From assembly GCF_047272945.1 (NCBI RefSeq), contig NZ_JBKOPS010000004.1, forward strand, positions 186,001-250,000: 64,000 bases of DNA, given 5' to 3'. The notes under the pieces were generated by a model. The model worked only from the letters and a program-made list of their open reading frames with translations. It had not been told where the DNA came from and did no database searches. Both the position numbers and the translations under genes were made by a program. Numbering within the stretch: position 1 is the stretch's first letter; each line of letters starts with the position of its first letter. Of this stretch, positions 52,836-62,862 are shown piece by piece. The stretch comes from Rubrolithibacter danxiaensis (GTDB lineage Bacteria; Bacteroidota; Bacteroidia; Sphingobacteriales; Sphingobacteriaceae).

Positions 52836-54161
52836 TCAACGCAAATCAATGGCGTCGGTATCATTAATTATAAGTTCAAGCTTAACAGATTCGATATTCT
52901 GCTCGGTTTTTTTCAGGATAGTAAAATCATAGCCCAGAAAATCCTTTCTGTCGCCAACTTCAGGGATTTTACCAAAAAGATCGCTCACTAAACCAGCTAC
53001 GGTATCATAATCTGCATCTTCCGGAAGATCATGCGGTAAATATTCATTCACATCATAAATACTCGCCGATGCATTGATAATGTATTCCGTGTCTGAAACT
53101 TTCTCTACAATAGGTTTCTCTTCGTCATATTCATCCTGTATTTCACCTACAATTTCCTCTACTATATCTTCCAGGGTTACCATCCCTGCTGTTCCGCCAA
53201 ACTCATCCAGAACAATTGCTATCTGGATACGTTTTTGCTGCAACTCGCTTAAAAGGTCATTAATTTTCTTTGTTTCAGGAATAAAATAAGGCTTACGGAT
53301 TATATTTTTCAAAACCAGTTCCTGCCCTGAAGCCAGCAACGGAAGAATATCTTTCGCGTGTACAATGCCAACAATTTTATCAATTGTATCATCATATACA
53401 GGTACGCGTGAATATCCTTCTTTAATTATCGAATCGAGCAGCTCTCTTGAATCGGTGTTCAGTTCAACTGCGGAGATTTTAGTTCGCGGAACCATGATAT
53501 TTTTAACAACCCGCTCATTAAAATCAAACACATTTTTTATAAGCTCGTGCTCACTTGTATCAAGCGCCCCGCTTTCCTTCCCCTGGTCGAGCAAATACTG
53601 AAGCTCTTCGGAACTATGGTGAGCTTCACTTCCACTAACAGAACTTACCCCAAATACCTTTAATATAAGATTGGCAAAGCTATTTAGCAGCCAGATAAAA
53701 GGCCGGAAAATGAGGTAAAAAACATGCAACGGAAAAGATACACCCATTGTTATTCCAACAGGTTTTTGTATTGCCAGTGATTTTGGAGCCAACTCGCCGA
53801 AAACAATGTGCAAAACGGTAATAATTATAAAGGCTGTTATCGGAGCTGCTGTTGCTGAAAAACTGGTGGCAAACGATACGCTGACCCCAAGCGAAAGCAT
53901 CAAATTATTAAGAATATGCTCCATTACACGTTCTCCTACCCAACCAAGCCCCAGAGATGCCAGCGTAATTCCTAATTGAGTAGCAGCAAGATAATTATCA
54001 AGATGATGAATAATATGCTTTGCGATTTTTGCAAAGCGGCTTCCCGATTTTGCTTTAATCTCTATCTGTGATGCCCGGACTTTAACAATAGCAAATTCTG
54101 CCGCTACAAAGAAGCCATTTAAAAAGACCAGAAAAAACGTAAGAAATATCTGAAAACCCAT
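52836..54161 (-). CDS. CNNM/HlyC-CorC family transporter
   Basis: A 441-residue membrane protein. A DUF21/CNNM membrane domain (about 1-190, with NGFFVAAEFAIVKVR and VFGELAPKSLAIQ), two CBS domains (about 205-330), and a C-terminal CorC_HlyC domain (about 345-435). Relatives take part in magnesium or cobalt efflux; the hemolysin name is historic. It ends 14 bases before the rsmE ATG. Confidence 0.93.
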   Translation of the reverse strand: MGFQIFLTFFLVFLNGFFVAAEFAIVKVRASQIEIKAKSGSRFAKIAKHIIHHLDNYLAATQLGITLASLGLGWVGERVMEHILNNLMLSLGVSVSFATSFSATAAPITAFIIITVLHIVFGELAPKSLAIQKPVGITMGVSFPLHVFYLIFRPFIWLLNSFANLILKVFGVSSVSGSEAHHSSEELQYLLDQGKESGALDTSEHELIKNVFDFNERVVKNIMVPRTKISAVELNTDSRELLDSIIKEGYSRVPVYDDTIDKIVGIVHAKDILPLLASGQELVLKNIIRKPYFIPETKKINDLLSELQQKRIQIAIVLDEFGGTAGMVTLEDIVEEIVGEIQDEYDEEKPIVEKVSDTEYIINASASIYDVNEYLPHDLPEDADYDTVAGLVSDLFGKIPEVGDRKDFLGYDFTILKKTEQNIESVKLELIINDTDAIDLR

Positions 54162-54166
54162 GGATA

Positions 54167-54709
54167 TTAACTATTTACAACGAAGGTTGACTGGTAAAGT
54201 TCGAGACTTTCCTTTATAACCCGTACTGCTTCTTCACGCCCCATCAACTGTTCAATGGTTACGTTTTTATGTTCAAGCGTTTTATAATCTTTAAAAAAGC
54301 GGACAATTTCTGTCATGGTATGTGGGGGCAGGTCTTCCAGATCATTAATATAATTTACAGACATGTCATTATTAGCCACTGCAATTATTTTATCATCCTG
54401 TTCTCCGTTGTCTACCATATGCATCACGCCTATTACTTTAGCCTCAATTATTGACATGGGGTACACATCAACAGAACAAATTACAAGAATATCCAGCGGA
54501 TCGTGGTCATCACAATAAGTTTGTGGAATAAAGCCATAATTCGCAGGATACATTACTGAAGAAAATAAAACGCGGTCAAGCTTTAATAAACCGGAAGCTT
54601 TATCTATTTCATATTTTGCTTTTGAACCTTTAGGAATTTCAATAATTGCGTTAACAACGGAAGGAACATCTTCGCCGGGAGAAACTTCATGCCAGGGGTG
54701 CGTACTCAT
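54167..54709 (-). CDS. ppa: Inorganic diphosphatase
   Basis: A 180-residue family I pyrophosphatase that hydrolyses diphosphate and drives biosynthetic reactions. Motifs: VVNAIIEIPKGSKAKYEIDK and the magnesium-binding YCDDHDPLDILV. Full length, cytoplasmic. It lies five bases before the CNNM gene and six after the DedA gene, a tight arrangement that suggests one transcript. Confidence 0.96.
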   Translation of the reverse strand: MSTHPWHEVSPGEDVPSVVNAIIEIPKGSKAKYEIDKASGLLKLDRVLFSSVMYPANYGFIPQTYCDDHDPLDILVICSVDVYPMSIIEAKVIGVMHMVDNGEQDDKIIAVANNDMSVNYINDLEDLPPHTMTEIVRFFKDYKTLEHKNVTIEQLMGREEAVRVIKESLELYQSTFVVNS

Positions 54710-54715
54710 ACTATT

Positions 54716-55378
54716 TTATATTTCGTTCAACTTATCTTTTTCACTTTTGTTTAAAACAAACTTTGATTTTATGTAGGTCCAGATTAAGGGAATTGCTGTT
54801 ATCGCTATAAACCCAAAAATGATATAACCCAGATATGCTTCAATTTCTTTCTCAAATCTTTTTCCGAGAAAAAATCCCAGCAAAGTTAATGATGAAATCC
54901 AAAGAATTCCACCCGTAATATTGTACAAAGCAAACTTCCTTATATCCAAACGTACAATACCTGCAAATATAGGTGCAAAGGTCCGCACAATTGGTATAAA
55001 ACGTCCCATTATCAAAGCAAAAGCACCTTGCTTTCGGTAATAATCTTCAGCTGCGGATAAATAACGCTTTTTAAAGAAAAAAGTATCCTTCCGCTGGTAC
55101 AATACAGGGCCAGTTCTCCTTCCGAACCAGTAACCTACAAAATTTCCTCCTACGGCAGCAATAATAAGCCCTGCAATTAAAATAGAAACAGAAACATCGA
55201 GCTTTCCTGTTGCAACAAACATTCCTGCAAGAAATAAAAGGTAATCGCCAGGTAAGAAAAAACCGAAGAACAGACCCGTCTCTGCAAACACTACGAAAAG
55301 AAGCACATAAAACCCTCCTTCTCTAAGCATTTTTTCAGCATCTAAAACATGTTGAAGGGAGGTCCAGATTTCGTGCAT
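54716..55378 (-). CDS. DedA family membrane protein
   Basis: A 220-residue inner-membrane protein with the DedA/VTT core: FAETGLFFGFFLPGDYLLFLAG near the N-terminus, GYWFGRRTGP, and GRFIPIVRTFAPIFAGI near the middle. DedA proteins are likely lipid scramblases that recycle undecaprenyl phosphate or phosphatidylethanolamine. First gene of the run after the nuo operon, 45 bases past nuoN. Confidence 0.93.
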   Translation of the reverse strand: MHEIWTSLQHVLDAEKMLREGGFYVLLFVVFAETGLFFGFFLPGDYLLFLAGMFVATGKLDVSVSILIAGLIIAAVGGNFVGYWFGRRTGPVLYQRKDTFFFKKRYLSAAEDYYRKQGAFALIMGRFIPIVRTFAPIFAGIVRLDIRKFALYNITGGILWISSLTLLGFFLGKRFEKEIEAYLGYIIFGFIAITAIPLIWTYIKSKFVLNKSEKDKLNEI

Positions 55379-55423
55379 AACGTAATACCCGTAAATCTAC
55401 GAATATTAATTAATTTTTAGGGG

Positions 55424-56803
55424 TCAGATAAGATCTGTTAAAAATCCGGGATAAACTCCTAAAAGGATAGTTACGGCTGCGGAGATTCCTAAAACAATTT
55501 TATAATAAGATGGCACACTTAGTTCAGCACGATCGGTATCTTTAAAATACATAGCAACAATTACCCGCAAATAATAGAATATCCCTATAACTGCATTAAT
55601 TACTGCAAGGACTACAAGCCATACGTGGTATTCTGAAAGCGCCCGTGAGAACATCATAAATTTACCGATAAATCCAACAGTAAGCGGAATACCTGCAAGC
55701 GATAGCATAGCAATGCTTAAAGTAAAAGCGAGATACGGATTTTTACGCGATAAACCATTAAAGCTTTCAAAGGTATCGGAAGCAGCTTGTCGCTGTAGCA
55801 AAATCAATATACCAAAGGCAATAATATACGCAAGTGAATAAGCTGCTGCATACAGGAAAACTGCGCTACCGGATGTTTTACCTAAAGCAACAATGGCAAA
55901 CAACATATAGCCTACGTGTGAAATGCTCGAATAAGCAAGCATCCGCTTAAAGCTTTGCTGATAAACTGCAGTTATATTTCCAACAAACAGAGTTATTATG
56001 GTAATTACTAAAAGTACAGGCATCCAAAAGTCATGCAAAGGAGCAAAACAAATGGCAAAAATACGAAGGAAGGCTGCAAAACCCGCTGTTTTAACAACCG
56101 TACTCATAAAAGTAGTTATCAGCGTAGGAGAACCCTCATACACGTCAGGTACCCAGAAATGAAAGGGTGCTGCTCCCACTTTGAAGCATAAAGCAACAAT
56201 CATTAAAAGTATTCCTGAATAAAATAAGGAGGATACGCCCTGCGGGTTGGAAAGTACGTAGGATTTTATTTGTTCGAGATCAAACGAGCCGGTAGCGCCA
56301 TAAATCAATGTAATCCCAAAAAGCAGGAAGCCTGTAGAAAAAGCCCCCATCAGGAAATATTTTAAAGCAGCCTCATTCGACCCAAAATCACGCTTTTTTA
56401 TGCCTGCAAGAATGTACAAGCTTACCGACATAATTTCAATACCGATAAAAAGCATGCTCAGGTTATGATATGATACCATTACCACAATTCCGGCCAGTGC
56501 AAATAAAATTATCGTATAATATTCTGCAACATTTGAACTGATATTTTCAAAGTAATCTTTTGAAAGAAGAAGAATCAGAATGGTAGATACTATGGTAATT
56601 ACCGAGAAAGCTACAGCAAAATTATCAAAAAGCATCATTCCGTTGTAAATGGGTGCTGCATCTGCATTCCATTCAGCTACGGAGAAACCCAGCGCTACTA
56701 TTAATCCTACTACGGTAACAGGAAGCAATGCACTTTTGGCTTTAAACAGCCCAAGGTATAAAATAACGATCGCTAAAACTGATATGGTAATTAATGCGTT
56801 CAT
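55424..56803 (-). CDS. nuoN: NADH-quinone oxidoreductase subunit N
   Basis: A 459-residue antiporter-like membrane subunit of respiratory complex I. About 14 helices. The conserved glutamate of the fifth helix is in FIGIEIMSVSLYIL, and lysine-bearing helices include AALKYFLMGAFSTG and FKVGAAPFHFWVPDVYEGSP. Last gene of the nuo operon. Confidence 0.96.
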   Translation of the reverse strand: MNALITISVLAIVILYLGLFKAKSALLPVTVVGLIVALGFSVAEWNADAAPIYNGMMLFDNFAVAFSVITIVSTILILLLSKDYFENISSNVAEYYTIILFALAGIVVMVSYHNLSMLFIGIEIMSVSLYILAGIKKRDFGSNEAALKYFLMGAFSTGFLLFGITLIYGATGSFDLEQIKSYVLSNPQGVSSLFYSGILLMIVALCFKVGAAPFHFWVPDVYEGSPTLITTFMSTVVKTAGFAAFLRIFAICFAPLHDFWMPVLLVITIITLFVGNITAVYQQSFKRMLAYSSISHVGYMLFAIVALGKTSGSAVFLYAAAYSLAYIIAFGILILLQRQAASDTFESFNGLSRKNPYLAFTLSIAMLSLAGIPLTVGFIGKFMMFSRALSEYHVWLVVLAVINAVIGIFYYLRVIVAMYFKDTDRAELSVPSYYKIVLGISAAVTILLGVYPGFLTDLI

Positions 56804-56836
56804 ATTTTTTTAATCTGCATGACTATCGTCAATCTG

Positions 56837-58312
56837 TTATAAATTAGGATTAAGAGTAAGTAATTTGCTGTTAACTGTTTCTATCAACTGATTAACCGCA
56901 GGCTCAGATATGTTTAATAATGGTTTTGGATAAATCCCAATAACAATAACAAACGCACAGACAATATATAGAATAGTCTTCTCAGTACTATCTATGTCTT
57001 TAAAAAGAAGCGTTTTTTCATTTACACTTCCAAGCATTACTTTCTGATACATTCGTAACATGTACACTGCTCCGAATATAATAGTTAGTCCGGCGATAAC
57101 AGCTGCCCAGATATTATACTGATATACTCCTATTAACAATAAAAACTCTCCGATAAATCCATTGGTTAAAGGCAAGGCGACTGCGCCTAAAAGGATAATA
57201 AGAAATGCGATAGCAAACTGCGGAGCAGATTTAGCAATTCCACCCATATCGTCAGAATTCCGGGTGTTAAGCCTTCTACTGATAATATCTATAATGAAAA
57301 ATAATCCGAATACATTTATTCCGTGATTGATCATCTGGATCATGGCACCCTGCAAGCCTTGTGTATTCCACACGAAAATACCCGCAGCAATCAATCCTAC
57401 GTGACCGATAGAGGAATAAGCAACCAGGCGTTTAATGTCTTTTTGTGTAAAGGCAATGATCGAAGCATACACAATTCCAATAATAGAAAGAACAATAGCC
57501 GTTTTTCCCCATTCAGCAAACCCGAGCGGAGCAACAGGTATCAGCCATCTTATAACTCCGTAAGTTCCCATTTTCAGCATGATTGCTGAAAGCAGCATTG
57601 TTCCTGTAGTAGGTGCTTCTGTGTAGGTATCAGGTTGCCAGGTATGAAACGGGAAAACCGGCATTTTAATAGCAAAAGCAAGAAAGAAAGCCCAGAAAAT
57701 CCAGCTTTGGGTACCCTGATCTAATGCTAACTGGTAAATCGACTGAATATCATAAGAATTATCTGGAGTTTGAACAGATAGATAGACAATTGCTATCAGC
57801 ATAATTAAACTACCAAAAATGGTATAAATAAAAAATTTAAGGTTTACACGGATACGATTTTCGCCACCCCAGACAGCACAAATAAAATAAATTGGAATCA
57901 GTGCTGCCTCCCATCCTACATAAAACAAGAAAGCATCCAGCGCCGTAAATACAAGCAGCAAGCCGCTTTGCATAAAGAGAATTAAACCATAAAAAGCGCC
58001 GGAATTTTTATATTTATGTTTAAAGCTTGCTAGAATAATTAAAGGAATAAGGCAATTGGTCAATAAAACCATCAGCATACTGATCCCGTCTATACCGGCT
58101 TTAAAATGAGTTCCCATTGCAGGAATCCATGGATAATTAACCAAAAACTGTGTGGAGTTTTGAGGATTAAATACTGACAAGAGGTAGCCTGTTATAGCCA
58201 GCGACACAATTGACCAGGCTAACGCTATTTTTTTTGCCTGTTGAGATTTACCGGTTAATCCGGTTATAATTGCTCCGGCCAGCGGTAAAAATATAAGCAG
58301 TATAATTTCCAT
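56837..58312 (-). CDS. nuoM: NADH-quinone oxidoreductase subunit M
   Basis: A 491-residue proton-pumping membrane subunit of complex I. The conserved glutamate lies in FYVGWEAALIPIYF, and lysine/histidine helices in FAIKMPVFPFHTWQPDTYTEAP and DIKRLVAYSSIGHVG. It lies 20 bases after nuoL and 33 before nuoN. Confidence 0.97.
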   Translation of the reverse strand: MEIILLIFLPLAGAIITGLTGKSQQAKKIALAWSIVSLAITGYLLSVFNPQNSTQFLVNYPWIPAMGTHFKAGIDGISMLMVLLTNCLIPLIILASFKHKYKNSGAFYGLILFMQSGLLLVFTALDAFLFYVGWEAALIPIYFICAVWGGENRIRVNLKFFIYTIFGSLIMLIAIVYLSVQTPDNSYDIQSIYQLALDQGTQSWIFWAFFLAFAIKMPVFPFHTWQPDTYTEAPTTGTMLLSAIMLKMGTYGVIRWLIPVAPLGFAEWGKTAIVLSIIGIVYASIIAFTQKDIKRLVAYSSIGHVGLIAAGIFVWNTQGLQGAMIQMINHGINVFGLFFIIDIISRRLNTRNSDDMGGIAKSAPQFAIAFLIILLGAVALPLTNGFIGEFLLLIGVYQYNIWAAVIAGLTIIFGAVYMLRMYQKVMLGSVNEKTLLFKDIDSTEKTILYIVCAFVIVIGIYPKPLLNISEPAVNQLIETVNSKLLTLNPNL

Positions 58313-58332
58313 TTATCTTTTAAAGCCTTCTA

Positions 58333-60240
58333 TTAAAATTTATAAAACCCATACACCAGTATGGCCACAATGCCGGCAACCATTACAAAAATGTAAAAAC
58401 CTATATTTCCGGTTTGCAAAAGCCGTAATCCTTTGCTTGCTTCATTCGTTGCCGATCCAACGCCATTTACAATTCCATCTATCCCGGTTTTATCTATTAC
58501 CTTATAAAAGAAGCCTGATAACGCATTTAACGGACGTGTTACCAGCGCATCGTAAAGTTCATCGATATAAAACTTGTTATAAGATAATTTTGCCAAAGCG
58601 CCACGTTCTGATGAATCGGCAACCGGAACATGTTTATTTTTAACATATTTTGAATAGGAAATAAGTGCAGCAACCAAGGCAAGTACAACTGATATTGTCA
58701 TCAGCACATATTCTATACTATGATCTAAGGCAATTTCACCTGTTTTTCCATTTGAACCTTCAAATACAGGTTGTAAGAAACGAGCAAGCCAATGATTTCC
58801 GCCCAGCACCTCAGGCACTCCGATAAATCCGCCGACTGCAGATAAAATCGCTAAAACGATTAAAGGAACAGTCATTGATTTTGGAGATTCATGTAAATGA
58901 TGCTCCTGTTCGTGCGTGCCTCTAAACTCCCCGTAAAAAGTTAAGAATAGCATCCGGAACATATAAAAGGCTGTTAGCATTGCTCCGATTACCCCGATTA
59001 CCCATAACAATTTATTATGCTCGTAGGCATGAGCCAGAATTTCATCTTTAGAAAAGAACCCTGAAAAAGGAGGTAAGCCGGAAATAGCAATTGTACCAAC
59101 CAGCATAGTTAAAAAAGTAACAGGCAGCTTCTTTTTTAATCCGCCCATCAAACGCATATCCTGTTCGTTGCTCATGCCATGAATAACAGAGCCGGCGCCA
59201 AGAAACAAAAGAGCCTTGAAAAAGGCATGCGTAATTACGTGGAAAAAAGCACCGGTGTATGCACCAACTCCTAATCCTAAAAACATATAGCCCAACTGAG
59301 AAACGGTAGAATAAGCCAATACCTTTTTAATATCTGTTTGAGTGATAGCAATTGCCGCAGCAAGAATCGCTGTTGCCAGCCCGATAACAGCAACAATATC
59401 CAGAGTAACAGGCGAAAGTGTAAACAGGATATTAGAGCGAGCAATCATATAAATTCCGGCAGTAACCATGGTAGCAGCATGTATCAATGCAGAAACAGGT
59501 GTGGGGCCGGCCATTGCATCCGGCAGCCAGGTAAATAAAGGAATTTGTGCAGATTTACCGGTAGCTGCTATGAATAAAAAAATAGTAATTAAAAGTAAGG
59601 TACTATCGCCAGAAGCCATAGATGCTGCTTTTGGAAATACTTGTGCAAATTCTACACTTCCAAAAGTTGTAAATATCAGGAATACTGCGATAAGAAAGCC
59701 TAAATCCCCTATACGGTTCATTACAAAAGCCTTTTTAGCAGCACTGGCATAGGATTCGTTTGTGAACCAAAACCCGATGAGAAGGTAAGAACATAACCCT
59801 ACGCCTTCCCAGCCAATAAACATCACTACATAGTTTGATCCTAAAACAAGGAGGAGCATGAAAAATACAAACAGGTTCAGATAAGAAAAGAACTTAGCGA
59901 AACCTGAATCATGATGCATGTACCCGGTAGAATAAACATGGATCAGAAAGCCAATGCCGGTTACAATCAGCAGCATTAATGCACTTAAAGGATCAACCTG
60001 GAATGAAAAAGGCACAGATAAGCTGCCAGCCTGAATCCAGTTAAAAACAGGAACAAGAAAAGACTTAGTATCAGCGCTGTTTAATTCAAAGAAGATTCCA
60101 AGGCTTACTGCGAAAGAAAGTAAAACCGAAAGACTTCCAATAAATCCTACAACACTTTTCGGCAATACGTTTCTGCCTAAACCGTTTATTATAAATCCAA
60201 TTAAAGGAAATAATGGAACTAACCAGACTAAATTTATCAT
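58333..60240 (-). CDS. nuoL: NADH-quinone oxidoreductase subunit L
   Basis: A 635-residue proton-pumping subunit with the long lateral helix at the C-terminus. Key motifs: MFIGWEGVGLCSYLLIGFW, KSAQIPLFTWLPDAMAGPTPVSALIHAATMV, and DIKKVLAYSTVSQLGYM. Together with NuoM and NuoN it forms the far end of the membrane arm. Confidence 0.97.
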   Translation of the reverse strand: MINLVWLVPLFPLIGFIINGLGRNVLPKSVVGFIGSLSVLLSFAVSLGIFFELNSADTKSFLVPVFNWIQAGSLSVPFSFQVDPLSALMLLIVTGIGFLIHVYSTGYMHHDSGFAKFFSYLNLFVFFMLLLVLGSNYVVMFIGWEGVGLCSYLLIGFWFTNESYASAAKKAFVMNRIGDLGFLIAVFLIFTTFGSVEFAQVFPKAASMASGDSTLLLITIFLFIAATGKSAQIPLFTWLPDAMAGPTPVSALIHAATMVTAGIYMIARSNILFTLSPVTLDIVAVIGLATAILAAAIAITQTDIKKVLAYSTVSQLGYMFLGLGVGAYTGAFFHVITHAFFKALLFLGAGSVIHGMSNEQDMRLMGGLKKKLPVTFLTMLVGTIAISGLPPFSGFFSKDEILAHAYEHNKLLWVIGVIGAMLTAFYMFRMLFLTFYGEFRGTHEQEHHLHESPKSMTVPLIVLAILSAVGGFIGVPEVLGGNHWLARFLQPVFEGSNGKTGEIALDHSIEYVLMTISVVLALVAALISYSKYVKNKHVPVADSSERGALAKLSYNKFYIDELYDALVTRPLNALSGFFYKVIDKTGIDGIVNGVGSATNEASKGLRLLQTGNIGFYIFVMVAGIVAILVYGFYKF

Positions 60241-60299
60241 GAAAAATTATAATTCGTAATTCAAAATCAAATCCTCAACTATCAGATCGTAAGCTTCTC

Positions 60300-60629
60300 T
60301 TACCATTTTAAACGGTTCAGCACATTAATATCAATTGAATTGGTATTTCTGTAAATCATTACGATGATGGCAAGGCCGATAGCAACTTCAGCGGCTGCAA
60401 GAGCCATAATAAAAAACACGAAAACCTGGCCTGAAGCATCTCCGCGATAAACAGAGAAAGCAGTGAGCAGCAAATTAACCGCGTTTAGCATTAACTCCAC
60501 CGACATAAAAATTACAATGGCATTTCTTCGTATCAAAACTCCCATTACTCCTATTGCAAAAATAATGGCGCTGAATAAAATATAATGATTTAAAGGAACG
60601 GTTTGTATGGTTTGAGTAAGATTTTCCAT
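60300..60629 (-). CDS. nuoK: NADH-quinone oxidoreductase subunit K
   Basis: A 109-residue membrane subunit with three helices and the two conserved buried glutamates, in MSVELMLNAVNLLL and LAAAEVAIGLAI. Its ATG shares one base with the nuoJ stop (TAATG), so translation is coupled. A 59-base gap separates it from nuoL. Confidence 0.97.
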   Translation of the reverse strand: MENLTQTIQTVPLNHYILFSAIIFAIGVMGVLIRRNAIVIFMSVELMLNAVNLLLTAFSVYRGDASGQVFVFFIMALAAAEVAIGLAIIVMIYRNTNSIDINVLNRLKW

Positions 60630-61132
60630 TATGCGTTTTTAGGATCTTTTTTAGCCAGTAATACTGCACCTACCATCGCCGACAGCAGTAGTATAGATGA
60701 AACCTCAAAAGGGAGAAGGAATTCATTAAAAAGAACTTTTCCGAGATTTTTAACAAGGCCTATGTCGGGAGATTTAAGGACAACAGGATCAGAAATATTC
60801 AATGCCTTTAATGATCCGGCCAGTGTAACTAATAAACACATTCCTCCAATTACTCCTACAATCTTTAACAGGTTCGATTTCATTGGCTCGGTATCTTTAT
60901 TAAGATTCAGTAACATGAGTACAAAAAGGAAAAGTACCATAATTGCCCCCATATAAACGATAAAATTCACTATTGCCAAAAACTGTGCATTGAGAAGAAC
61001 GTAATGAATTGTAAATGTAAAAAAGGTAATGATCAGGTATAAAACACTGTGTATCGGGTTCTTTGAAAAAATAACCAACAGTGAAAAAAAGATCGATAAG
61101 AAAGCTACTAAATAGAATAAAGATATATTCAT
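60629..61132 (-). CDS. nuoJ: NADH-quinone oxidoreductase subunit J
   Basis: A 167-residue membrane subunit with five helices, starting MNISLFYLVAFLSIFF. The conserved VNFIVYMGAIMVLFLFVLMLL pi-bulge helix is complete. An upstream in-frame ATG at 61174 would place 14 polar residues ahead of the first helix and lies inside a hairpin, so the ATG at 61132 is preferred. Confidence 0.95.
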   Translation of the reverse strand: MNISLFYLVAFLSIFFSLLVIFSKNPIHSVLYLIITFFTFTIHYVLLNAQFLAIVNFIVYMGAIMVLFLFVLMLLNLNKDTEPMKSNLLKIVGVIGGMCLLVTLAGSLKALNISDPVVLKSPDIGLVKNLGKVLFNEFLLPFEVSSILLLSAMVGAVLLAKKDPKNA

Positions 61133-61148
61133 TAAAATAATTTTTAAG

Positions 61149-61179
61149 CTTTGCCCCTTACTTAAGCGGGGCAAAGGTA
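61149..61179 (-). promoter_or_regulatory. Hairpin with -7-like box between nuoI and nuoJ
   Basis: CTTTGCCCC (61149-61157) and GGGGCAAAG (61168-61176) form a perfect 9-bp stem with a 10-base loop. On the minus strand TACCTTTG (61172-61179), an exact -7 match, overlaps the stem. No T tract follows, so it is not a simple terminator. It may be an internal promoter, an mRNA-stability element or chance. Confidence 0.35.
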
Positions 61180-61186
61180 AAACTTT

Positions 61187-61684
61187 TTACGATTTCAGAG
61201 GCGGTTCAACTAATTTGTCCTTACCATAAATAAAATCCTTACGTAAATAATCGGCAGTTATATAAGGACCGTCGAGGTATATCGCCTCTTTAGGGCATGC
61301 CTCTTCGCACAACCCGCAAAAGATGCAGCGAAGCATATTTACTTCATAAACCGCAGCATATTTTTCTTCACGATATAAATTTTCTTCGCCTTTTTTACGC
61401 TCTGCAGCAATCATTGTTATTGCCTCGGCCGGACAAGCCAGTGCACATAATCCGCAGGCAGTGCAACGTTCTCTTCCCTGTTCATCCCGTTTTAAAGAAT
61501 GAAGCCCCCGCCAGTTTTCTGAAATCGGGCGTTCAACCTCAGGATAAAAAACAGTTTCCTTTTTCTTAAACATATGACGAAAAGTAATAGCCATTCCTTT
61601 AAAAATTGCAGGAAGGTACAAACGCTCCATGAAGGTCATGGGTTTTTGTTCTAAAACTTTTTTCCGGTTACTTAATGATTCCAT
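61187..61684 (-). CDS. nuoI: NADH-quinone oxidoreductase subunit I
   Basis: A 165-residue ferredoxin-like subunit carrying two [4Fe-4S] clusters (N6a and N6b) through CTACGLCALACP and CIFCGLCEEACP. It links the peripheral arm to the quinone site. The ATG at 61684 (MESLSN) is chosen; one six codons earlier lies in a repeat-like leader. The gap to nuoH is 122 bases, unusually long for this operon. Confidence 0.95.
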   Translation of the reverse strand: MESLSNRKKVLEQKPMTFMERLYLPAIFKGMAITFRHMFKKKETVFYPEVERPISENWRGLHSLKRDEQGRERCTACGLCALACPAEAITMIAAERKKGEENLYREEKYAAVYEVNMLRCIFCGLCEEACPKEAIYLDGPYITADYLRKDFIYGKDKLVEPPLKS

Positions 61685-61806
61685 AATTAAGGTAAAAGGC
61701 AAAAGCTACAAGGAAAAAGGTTTGTTAAATACCACACCTATCAGCTTTCACTCCAATTTCTAACTAAACAATTCTCTTCGCTTTGGCCTTACGCTTTAAG
61801 CTATTA

Positions 61807-62862
61807 TTAAATTAAATCTTTTACAGTCATCCATACTCCGGTAATAACAATGTTTGCTATTGCCAGCGGAATCAATACTTTCCATCCTAAATTCATCAAC
61901 TGATCGTAACGGAAACGTGGAACTGTCCAACGCACCCACATAAAGAAGAAGATGAAAAGGAATATTTTGATGAATAATACCAACACCCCAACTAAAGGCC
62001 CCCAGGTAGGTCCAAGCATGGCGTTTACCCACTCCATTCCGGGATAATTATATCCTCCGAAATAAAGGGTAGACATTACTGCTGATGAAACGAACATGTT
62101 GATATATTCAGAGAACATATAAGCTCCCATTTTAAAGCCAGAATATTCTGTATGATATCCACCTACAAGTTCAGTTTCACATTCAGGAAGATCAAAAGGC
62201 GTCCGGTTAGTTTCGGCAAAAGCACAAACCAGGAATATTAAAAAGCCAAGCGGCTGTTTAAATACGTTCCAGCTAAACCATCCATCAGCCCAGAAACCCG
62301 ATTGCTGAGCGGCAATTTCACGAAGAGATAAGGTTCCCGTCATCATTAACAAAGCAATGATGGAAAGGCCCATCGCAATTTCGTAGCTGATATTCTGAGA
62401 AGCAGCACGAATGGCTCCCATTAAGGAATATTTATTATTGGAAGCCCAGCCTCCTATCATAACGCCATAAACGCCTAAAGAAACGATACCGAAAATGTAC
62501 AGGATACCCACGTTAATATCTGTTACCTGCAGTTCAATAGTCCTGCCGCCGATAACCATTTCCTGACCCCAGGGAATTACAGCACTTCCGATGCATGCTG
62601 TTAACAATGCCAGCGACGGACCCGCAATAAAAAGGAAATGATTAGCCTGTGCAGGAATGATTTCCTCTTTAAAAAACATTTTCAATCCATCCGCTAATGG
62701 CTGAAACATTCCTCCCGGTCCTGCCCTGTGCGGTCCAACACGATCCTGCAAAAAGCCCGCTATTTTACGTTCAGCCAGCGTTGAATAAGCTGCAACACCC
62801 AGGCTGATCGCAAAGATCACCGTGATCAACACAAATTTTTCTATAACAAATGCCAGTTCCAT
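61807..62862 (-). CDS. nuoH: NADH-quinone oxidoreductase subunit H
   Basis: A 351-residue membrane subunit that helps to form the quinone chamber. Motifs: AERKIAGFLQDRVGPHRAGP, and ETNRTPFDLPECETELVGGYHTEY split across two helices, both family signatures. The ATG shares a base with the nuoG stop (TAATG). Confidence 0.97.
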   Translation of the reverse strand: MELAFVIEKFVLITVIFAISLGVAAYSTLAERKIAGFLQDRVGPHRAGPGGMFQPLADGLKMFFKEEIIPAQANHFLFIAGPSLALLTACIGSAVIPWGQEMVIGGRTIELQVTDINVGILYIFGIVSLGVYGVMIGGWASNNKYSLMGAIRAASQNISYEIAMGLSIIALLMMTGTLSLREIAAQQSGFWADGWFSWNVFKQPLGFLIFLVCAFAETNRTPFDLPECETELVGGYHTEYSGFKMGAYMFSEYINMFVSSAVMSTLYFGGYNYPGMEWVNAMLGPTWGPLVGVLVLFIKIFLFIFFFMWVRWTVPRFRYDQLMNLGWKVLIPLAIANIVITGVWMTVKDLI

